A DNA stretch of 64,000 bases, taken from assembly GCF_000787575.1 (NCBI RefSeq), contig NW_012236517.1, forward strand, positions 127,272-191,271, in the 5' to 3' direction. Positions 55,782 through 64,000 of this stretch are shown here, piece by piece. The stretch's first letter is position 1; every line of letters begins with the position of its first letter. The translations under genes were made by a program, and so were the position numbers. Under the pieces are notes generated by a model. That model did no database searches. It saw only the letters and a list, made by a program, of their open reading frames with translations, and was not told the DNA's origin. The DNA comes from Acytostelium subglobosum LB1. Taxonomy: Eukaryota > Evosea > Eumycetozoa > Acytosteliales > Acytosteliaceae.

Positions 55782-58751
55782 GTTTATATATTGGTGAACT
55801 TGGTCTAGTCCTCAAAGTTTGTTTGTTTTGAAGTCAATATTTGTTGGAAGTTCGGTCAAACCACACCACGGCTCTCCTTTTTTGATTGTGATCGTTGTTC
55901 AGTGTGAGCATGTGCATGGTGACCCCTTACTTACTTAAATTTTTGTATAAGTATTGATGTTGTTGAACCACAATAGGGTAGGGTAGGAAGTGTGATACAA
56001 ACAATCACGACCCAACAATAATCGATGTTAACCAATATTTAGTAATTGTTATTGACACCAATTTTATTAAGGATGCAATTTAATGTATGATGATAGGGTA
56101 GGGTAGGGTAGTCCCCTTTGATCCACCTTCCCTCCTCAATATCATATCACATCACATCACTTCACTTCACATCATCCACAAACCGATCAATTTTATTAAT
56201 ACTGAATTGAATGAATAAATAGCAATACACCTAGCAAGCCAGCTAGTTGACTACCTACCTTATGATATTGAATTCAATTCTCTCACCATCCATCTAATCA
56301 ATCAGTAATAATACCAATATCATCATATTATTGAGTATGACAATATTAAGAGGGCATCCATCACATCACCTCTGAATGCATAAAGACATCATTATTTATA
56401 AATTATTAAAATAATAACATTGAATATATTGCTTATGCTCCAAATATACATCCATCAATCACATCACATTCACACATTAATTGACATTTGTGGGTCCACA
56501 CCTCTCCCTTACTTACTTAATACAACATAATCCACATCCACAATACCAACATTAAGATTAACATCAACATCAACTCAACTCCACTTCCATTCCATTCCAT
56601 CATCATTAATCCTAGTATCCTTTTCCTACCTCGACAATAATATCAATCCATCATCCAACTAAATAATTTGAAGTTACTTATCTTCAAACTCATTCCCAAG
56701 TGATCAATCATACCCAACGACTGTTCAACATTATATCCGCTACGACTGTTACTTGAACAACACATTGCCCTGTCCTTTGCCAGACAATCAATCAATATTA
56801 TCGATCACACTTCACGAAGACCATCAGTCCAACATCTAAATTTAACATCAACATATAAGGATATATCCACAAATCCATCAGAAGGATCCATCCACTATCC
56901 ATATAAAGGCAGGGACGTTTCGACGGAGCGAAGGGTTATCCAACCCATTGCACAAGGTATGTGATATCAACTCTCACACGGATATATAGACAGAGCAATC
57001 ATCAATCATCAATCAATCAATCAATCAATCATTCGATCAACCAATATTGTGGTCAAACAGCTCATCGCCTACAACTTCATTTACTATCTTTATATCTACT
57101 CAATCAATCTATCATATCACATCACTCTATCTATCTTTGTTGTTTATTGGATATGTATAAGGTGATGTCATTAACAACAAGGGGGCTCAATCACATAAGG
57201 CCCTAAAGGGGTCAATCAAGTCAAACCCCCAACCTTTTATTATTTGATTGACAATGATCATCTTTGTGTGTGTTTGTGTGTGTATTTGTGATCAATCAGT
57301 CCTTAATGACCATTAATCCACCACATATATCCGCTTTATTATGTGTGTCAATAAGTCAACACAACACAACACAACAAGATAAACACAAACACGTTGTTAT
57401 GGTCGAATGAGAGAGATAGCCACATCATGGTCCAATACATCCATCAACAATAGCATGTTCTCCCTCTCAATGAAGAGGGAGAGAGCGAGAGAGTGCAGAC
57501 GGAACATCAACATCCACATCAAATATATACCTTAAAATAACATCCACCATTGTTGTTAATGTGTTGTTGTTGTTGTTGTTGTTGTGATCGAAAGGACAAC
57601 ATGTTCTTTGCTTATCCGCGAGGCCAAGACGGTGGCCAGCCCTTCTTTGGGGTCTTACACCCTCCACATACATGCTCACACATATATGTATAACACATGT
57701 GCACACTTTGGTAAAGTGGATGGACTCTTTGCTACATCATCACCACCTCCACACTCATCACAATCAATCAATCAATCAGTCATAATACACACCAACCACA
57801 ACACCACACACCTTTGCGCGCGCCAATCCATCAGTCATCAAACATTATATACATATATATCCAAACGCATGGACCATGGACCATACTATGTATGCTCATC
57901 TCGAGGAGGTCACGCGAGCTCCATGGATCACAACTGCACATTTCCATTTAAACTCTCTCTCTCGCTGTGATATGTGTGTGATGTGTGAGTGTGCTGTGTG
58001 TGGATGTGGTGAGGCCAGTGCCAGCCCATCAATGCCTCCCGGTGGGGCATAGGCGCACCCCTGCTATCTCCATCGTGTCTGCCCACCGACCAAACATCAT
58101 CGTTTGACCATGCGCCAAACAAACATCATCGTGAAGGGCACTACTACCTCCTCATTAATTAATTAATGCCTCTTCCAACTTGGGTGTGTGTTAAGTTGAG
58201 GGGTAGTAGGGTACTCTATGTGCTTATGTTATGTGATTGATTGATTGATTGACTGATTGATTGACTGAATGATTGATTGATTGTGTTAAGTGAGTGAGCT
58301 CCCAAACACTGTTTTACTAACCAATACACTGTTCCCTCCATCCTGGCATTGATGCCCTGCGGTACCCATCAACTATTTCTAGTTTTCTACTTCAATCAAT
58401 CACATCTTCATCAATCATTGTCTTTGATGTTGTTATAATTTAATCTTATCTATCTATCTTTCAAATTGAATCATTCAATTAATCAATCAATCCACATCAC
58501 TTACTCATTGCAAACTAATCAATATCAATCAAACATATTATTTATCTACCTATTTGGACATTGATATATTCCGGAAATATATCAATTAACTAAAGGTACA
58601 ATCATATCTCATCTTATATTTATTATTATTATTATTTATTTATAATTTATTATTTATTATTATTTATTATTTATTTATTATTTTTATTTATTAATTAAAC
58701 TATTTATTATTTATTTATAACAAGGATAACATTACATTACAAAAAAGAACA
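55782..58751. other. 3-kb intergenic region with TAGGG repeats and a probable 5'-UTR exon
   Basis: The left part has GTAGGGTAGG (about 55977-55987) and GATAGGGTAGGGTAGGGTAG (about 56093-56112). At about 56900 CCATATAAAGGCAGGG is a good TATA element; about 30 bp further starts a short GC-richer stretch that ends AAG|GTATGT at 56959, which looks like a non-coding first exon with a donor. A fitting acceptor (TATAACAAG) lies near 58725, just before the winged-helix ATG. Within the presumed leader intron are a G5/C5 pair (about 57181 and 57226) around CCCTAAAGGG and a duplicated AAACATCATCGT (58093, 58120). The last 110 bp are nearly pure A/T. Confidence 0.4.
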
Positions 58752-60170
58752 ATGGAAATATTACCAAATAATTATCTCTACCTCCAATCGTCTGGATCAC
58801 CAAATATACATCATTATCAGAATATGTTATACTCTGCAGGTAATCCAGAGAATAATCCTTTCGCTCCTTCCAATTATGGAAAGCAACAACAACAACAACA
58901 ACATTCACCACAGCATTCACCACCACCTCCATCATATTCCCCAATCCCAATATCACATTCCGCTCACTCATCATCATCACAACTTCACCTTATGCCTCAT
59001 TCATACCAACCAAACTCCACCTCGACCACACCTCCACACGACTCTCCGTCACACTCTCCCAACTCTATGATCTCAGCAATGGCCATGGCCAACAACTTAA
59101 GTTCATCCACATCATCAGCGAACAACTCATGGCGAAAGTGTTGCCAACACACTTCATGTCTATTGTGCACTCGCGGCACACCTCGCTGCCTCAGCATGAA
59201 CCACCCATCGTGGACACTTATATTGCGTGTCGTGTTCTACTCTTTGTCCCAGATCCACCCAGACAAGGAGTTCTTTAACCTCAAGAAGGAGGTCTATGTA
59301 TACCTTAATGACCATTGGGACATCTTGTCGCCAACCCAGGCACAGTCGACCAACTGGAAGCGACAGGTACAGGACGCCCTGTCCCACTCGCGCTTCTTCC
59401 GCTCGGGCAGACACACCCTTCGTTGCAACGGATACTGGCAACTGAAGCTCCTGTGTAACCCATGGAACTACAACAACTCGAAGCAGTTCGAGGCCCTTCG
59501 CTTCGAGGACATCCATCCACCATATTCCCCAACAACATCCCTCACCTCCTCGCCACATATGTCACCAGAGATCTCATGGAGGTTAGCTCGTGGACATAAG
59601 GACGATAAGTCACAGGACAAGTTTATGAACATCAACAAGTTGTTGGTATCTGCCATGAATGACTCTGATCCCGAGGAGTCTTTCGACATGCCCTCGCCAT
59701 CATACCTCACTGCCTCGGACTCATTCTATGGCAACAACAGTAGCTGTGACAGTGGCGTGTTGAGCGCCAGCACAACCAGCACCAGCAGCAGTGGTACCAG
59801 CTGTAGCCGTAGCAACAACAACTCTCCATCAATACTCGCGCACTCAATCTCCAAGATGAACTGTAACACGTTCAACCATCCAACCAACTTCAAGTTCCTC
59901 CACAACAAGAAATCCTTCCTCCAGGACTCGCCCATCTCATCGCCCTACCTCACTGGATCACATCGCTCCTCTGGCGGCCACGGCTCAACCCCCAACTCTG
60001 GCGTTGGCTCTCCCTTCCACCTCTCATCTCTGCGTCCATCATCACCTATCTCCTCGCCATCAAAGTACAACAACAATCCAGCGGCTATCAGTCCAAGGGC
60101 AGAGTTTGATGAGGACATCATCATTACAAAGATCAATCAAATGCGATCCATACTCAACTGCACCGAGTAG
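58752..60170 (+). CDS. Putative winged-helix-type DNA-binding regulator
   Basis: A single coding exon of 472 residues. The flanks are Ser/Pro/Asn-rich and disordered, with a Gln run at 45-50. The conserved core is about 128-240: a Cys-rich stretch (CCQHTSCLLCTRGTPRC), then PSWTLILRVVFYSLSQIHPD, LKKEVYVYLNDHWDILSP, NWKRQVQDALSHSRFFRSGR and CNGYWQL. The last two blocks resemble the recognition helix and wing of forkhead-like domains (NSIRHNLS...F...GYW), so sequence-specific DNA binding is the best guess, not a firm assignment. SSPxS motifs in the tail are likely kinase sites. The 3-kb upstream region with a probable leader exon fits a developmentally controlled gene. Confidence 0.7.
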   Translation: MEILPNNYLYLQSSGSPNIHHYQNMLYSAGNPENNPFAPSNYGKQQQQQQHSPQHSPPPPSYSPIPISHSAHSSSSQLHLMPHSYQPNSTSTTPPHDSPSHSPNSMISAMAMANNLSSSTSSANNSWRKCCQHTSCLLCTRGTPRCLSMNHPSWTLILRVVFYSLSQIHPDKEFFNLKKEVYVYLNDHWDILSPTQAQSTNWKRQVQDALSHSRFFRSGRHTLRCNGYWQLKLLCNPWNYNNSKQFEALRFEDIHPPYSPTTSLTSSPHMSPEISWRLARGHKDDKSQDKFMNINKLLVSAMNDSDPEESFDMPSPSYLTASDSFYGNNSSCDSGVLSASTTSTSSSGTSCSRSNNNSPSILAHSISKMNCNTFNHPTNFKFLHNKKSFLQDSPISSPYLTGSHRSSGGHGSTPNSGVGSPFHLSSLRPSSPISSPSKYNNNPAAISPRAEFDEDIIITKINQMRSILNCTE

Positions 60171-60279
60171 ACATCATCTCTAGACAATCACATAACATAA
60201 GCGCATTATTTATTTATTCTCCTTCCAACCTTAAGATAGCCGTAGCCAAGTATGATGTATATTAAACAACGAATATTGG

Positions 60280-60285
60280 AATAAA
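60280..60285 (+). terminator. Poly(A) signal AATAAA, winged-helix gene
   Basis: GGAATAAAGATT lies 110 bp downstream of the stop and 47 bp before the end of the convergent minus-strand gene; the only AATAAA in the 160-bp gap. Confidence 0.5.
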
Positions 60286-60331
60286 GATTGGCTATAACTC
60301 TTCCTTTAACATTGTGATCGTGTATTATTTA

Positions 60332-63300
60332 TTAGATTGACATGATCATCATTATAATGAATAGTGCAAGGATACTGCTATTGACAATGGACATTGACAA
60401 CTTGATTCCTGAGTTCATTCCATCACCTGTAAGTCCTGTTGATGTCGTTGATTGTGTTGAAGTTGACTGTGCTGTGGCAGTTGGTGATGTAGTTGATGCC
60501 GCTGTGGTAGTAGTGTCAGAGACAGATGATGTTGTAGTGGCATCAGATGATGTAGTTGATTGTCCAGTGGAAGTGGTAGTGACACCAGATGATGTTGTTG
60601 TTGTCGGTGATTGTGTGGTAGTTGATATAGTGGCCGCGCATTCATTGGTCATAGCAATTGATGTACTGATTGATTTACATCCGGTGGTGTCAGTGATGAC
60701 CACTTCGTAGAAGCCATTCGACACATCCTTGAATACAGTGCTCTTGACTCCATTGGAAGTTCTGACGACAGCTTGAGTGACATTTGATCTCAACACCAAG
60801 TTGTAGACATTGCTGTTACCACCTGTAGCCGAGAAGGACAACTCGCCACAGTTGGCAGTCATTGCCAGCGTTGATACAATGGACAGGTTCTCAATAACCA
60901 CAGAGTAGGAGAAGTTCTTTGGACAGATGGGATCAGCGATGGACAAGCCAATCTTGTATATTCCAGCACCGACAGTGGCAACACCATTGAATGCTTTGTT
61001 GTCGATGGTGTAGGTGACGCCATTAAAGTTGGTGACTGTGGCATTGATCTTGCCCATTCCTACATCGAGTGCGGAACAGACATCGCCAACGCTACTGGGT
61101 GAGAAGTTGGGGTCATTGCTGATGATCGTCACAGTCTGGCCACCTGTGCATGATGGGTTGTTGGTGTCGACGATGGACAACGCGTAGTCTTGGGTGCCGA
61201 CGAGACCTGACCAAGTGTATGATCCTGTCATGGCGATGCTCTGACCTCCAGACGTTGCCAATGTGTAGGTGTAAGCCGGGTTGACACCTGTTAGCTTGAT
61301 TGTTCCCTTGGCGGTACCACAAGTGTCGTTGAGAGTAACTATCACTGGGAGTGGGAGTGAACCGCCAGACTGGTATGGGATGTCGATTGAGCCAGAGAAG
61401 GTGGCGCCAGTGACGTAGGACAAGTAGGTGTAGGTGTGATAGCCTCCTGGAGTGGTGGTGATCACTCCATTGGTATCAGGAGATGCTCCATCGATTGTGA
61501 TGTAGAAGTCCTGCATTGTCTTGGCATCGAATGTGACATTGGTGGTCAAACTGCCACATTTGGCTGCGGTCATTGTGTAGACGGGCTTAGTCGATGCCAG
61601 TGGCGTGATGTTGTACGTGCCAGTCCATTGACAGAATGTGTTGTACACTACTGACAGGTACATTGGGGACTGCGTCAGGCCGGCCCAGTTGATCGCCTGT
61701 GTGTTATCAAAGTTGGCAACACCTGGGGATGGGTAGATGGCCGCTACCATCTTCTTTTGAGGGTTGGTCACTCCAATCACACCTGATGGCACGCCCTCTG
61801 GTGGAGTAACGATCATGGTCAGTGGGAAACTTGGCACAGGGTCGACCTTGTCGAGGGTAACAGTAATTGGCCATGAACAGTTGCCATTGCTTATGGTGAG
61901 GACTGATCCGTTGGGTGGCAGGTTGGTTATGATGTGTCCATTGGTGCCATTGTTGTATGAGTACAATGGGTAGATCTGGCCCCAGTTGCTGCTGGTCACG
62001 CTGGCAATTGGTATATTGGCGCTGGTTGTCGGGTTGGTCAACTTGATACCAACAATGCCATCGGCATTTGGTGTCATGAAGCATGTTGGAAGACTGATTG
62101 GTGTGATGTCAACAGTGACATTCTTTGTCAACACTGTGAATGGAATGTATCCATTGCCACATACTGAGTGACTGTATGACACTTGGTAACTTCCAGTTCC
62201 CAATCCTGAAATCACACCATTCATCACAGTATAACCAGTAAGTGTGATTGAGTTAAACTCGCCTGGATTGGCAATACTAATACTACCAGTTCCAACATTA
62301 CATGAACCATAATCTTGGTTCGTCACTGTGTATCCAACCTTCCAATCTAGAGGGTGAGTGATATAACATGTTAATAATCTTTCATTCATACTTGGATCAT
62401 GCACTAATACATACTTGGATTGTTGTTTGGCACAGTGAGAGTGATTGAGTTGGTGCATTGGGTGACGGCGTTGGAGAATGTGATTGACTTGAAGCCAGCA
62501 TAGACTCCATTGATGTCAAGGTATCCTACAAAGTAATTGGATGTCTTGCTGTCCACTGTAACAGTACAGTTCTGTGGACAGTATACTCTAATGTTGGCAT
62601 CCATAGCATTGGGACATGAAGCATTCTTTGTCACAGTTGCATTGACTCCATCATATGTAAGCTCTGTTTGGATGATTGATTGAGTTAGTGATTGATTGAT
62701 TGATTGATTGATTGGAATGAATCCAGCGATGGTACATACTTGGTGGTATCCACATGTAACCGTTTGTACATGTCGAGGAGATGTACTTGACGTAGAGATA
62801 GGAGGTTGATTTGTAGTAGGTCATGTTGTAGGTGGTGGTAGAGGGCAAGCCATGGTAGACAGATTGGAATGTACCACTACCTTGTGATCCAACCTTGCAG
62901 TCTGGTGGTGGTACGTGGTTGGTGACTATTACACCCAAGTACTGGTTGACAATCACTGATGTAGGGTTGTCGAGATAGACTGATGTGTTGAGTGGTGGCA
63001 GTGATGTGCAAGACTTCTCAAGTGTAGACAGGATGTACGATCCTGGCAACATGTCCTGGAAGATTCCAGTGTTGGAAGTGAGCACAGTTTCGCCGGTGGG
63101 CGACCAACGAATGAGCTGGACTGAGGAGAATGCATCATAGTTGTTGACGACCACACTCCAGTTGGACATGCACTCAAACACGTTGCGAGTGGAGGTGTAG
63201 TCTGGCGCGACTCTGGACAAGTCGATACGGATGTTGGAGTATTGGTTGGCGCAGCCACTGGTCAGCGCGTAGTAGTTGCCATAGGACACGTTGGCCGAGA

Positions 63301-64000
63301 GTGTTGGGATGTCTAATGGCACGGAGGACTTGAAGTAGAAACCAGAGTCGACAGTAGAGAATGCCAACAATGACGTGTTGCCAGTGTAGGCGAATGTAAT
63401 GGTGGCATTGGGTGAGCTACATGATACCTTGGCCGGGGAGAGCGTGTAGGTGGCCCTAATCGCATTGTATGGCGTGGAGAACTTCTGAGACAGGGTACAT
63501 CCATTGTCGTTGTAGGACACTGTAACATCATCTCCGGCTGGCACGGCGAATGACATCGAGCCCTTGTAGACGGTGTTGAAGTTGTATCCCTTGACCGTGA
63601 ACGTTGGGTTCGTGAGGAACTGTTGCGCGACGCCATTGATCGTCATTGTACCGGTGGCAAACGATGCGTTACAGTTGGGTTGTACGACCTCCATCGACAT
63701 TGATGGCTGGGTGCGTAGGATTGTGACTGGTACGCGCTGTGTGCCACAAGTGGTCGACGCCGCGATCAATGTATGAGGTAGGTCAGTCTCGGTCTGAGGC
63801 ACATTATTGAACACACCGGCATTGTTCACAACAGTTGTGCCATTGGCAAACTGGAACGAGAGTCCCGTGAACATGTTGGCGTTCAAAACGGTCACTGTGC
63901 CATTGGCGATGGCACACAGGGCGTGCTTGATGGTGATCTGAGGCACCAGGTTGTTTTGTGGCTGCACGTTGAAGTAGATCGTGCATTGGCCGGGGTTGGT
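60332..64000 (-). CDS. Large repeat-built GPI-type surface protein, 3' part (5' end outside window)
   Basis: Three exons are visible (62740 to beyond 64000, 62415-62663, 60332-62346), about 1,170 residues, with the N-terminus missing. The chain is a series of diverged beta-rich units of about 70-90 residues, each with a Cys near its start and a Pro-Thr/Val pattern, such as CGSLTTNVTFDAKTMQDFYI, TYTLATSGGQSIAMTGSYTW and CKVGSQGSGTFQ. They resemble SprB-type or immunoglobulin-like repeats of adhesins. Near the end is a Thr/Ser stalk (TTTSSGVTTTSTGQSTTSS) and a hydrophobic C-terminus (IVNSSILALFIIMMIMSI), as in GPI-anchored proteins. A role in cell-cell or cell-substrate contact is inferred. The intron at 62664-62739 has the dyad variant GGATTCATTCCA. 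Confidence 0.82.

Noticed and set aside
7264-64000. Search for transposons, LTR elements or other mobile DNA
   Set aside because: No reverse transcriptase, integrase, transposase or paired terminal repeats were seen; the many GATTGA/CAATCA tracts are simple-sequence repeats.

Overview
The window is nuclear DNA of a dictyostelid social amoeba. The grounds are short introns (about 40-160 bp, mostly GTATGT/GTAAGT...TAG/CAG), poly-Asn/poly-Gln/Ser-rich coding tracts, AT-rich intergenes, and typical gene content: a cAMP-receptor-like GPCR, Sin1/RIP3, a RhoGEF-PH-FYVE protein, ARC5/DLP-type dynamin, and an expanded ankyrin-like family. The exons are clearly more GC-rich than those of D. discoideum. 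The intergenes and introns are full of GATTGA/CAATCA tetranucleotide tracts. I cannot name the species. No tRNA, rRNA, CRISPR array or transposable element was found.

Layout. 0-13 kb: N-terminus of an Asn-rich protein (cut at the edge), TMEM208/SND2-like ER protein, a secreted class-A beta-lactamase-like hydrolase, Sin1/RIP3 of TORC2, a leucine-rich-repeat protein, an unknown membrane protein, and a MACPF-like protein. 13-14.4 kb: gene-poor, with several perfect palindromes. 14.4-31.6 kb: RhoGEF-PH-FYVE, dynamin-like GTPase, Crl-type GPCR, an acidic low-complexity protein, MCM9 helicase, a GPI-type surface protein and a RING protein. 32-42 kb: four tandem ankyrin-like paralogues, three forward and one reverse. 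42-55.8 kb: SLC30A5/7-like zinc transporter, CIAO3/Nar1, a small unknown protein, an AT-rich island with three small genes, NDUFB7, prohibitin-1, an F-BAR/double-SH3 protein and an unknown protein. 55.8-58.7 kb: a long intergene with a probable 5'-UTR exon. 58.7-64 kb: a winged-helix-like regulator candidate and the 3' part of a large repeat-built GPI surface protein.

Most genes are unrelated housekeeping or signalling genes without operon-like grouping; the ankyrin-like cluster and the SAM-like pair are the only local families. Exon structures were worked out by hand from frame continuity and splice consensus. Every multi-exon model given has a total length divisible by three unless marked partial.

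The most unusual signals are: a recurring dyad (consensus GGAATCATTCCA) followed by a CACTCA/CAATCA tract inside introns of many unrelated genes, always in the same position and orientation; the ankyrin-like cluster, whose first exons are nearly identical while the bodies have diverged; a perfect 22-bp palindrome touching the TATA box of the MACPF-like gene; and a likely GC-AG intron made of telomere-like repeats in the zinc-transporter gene.
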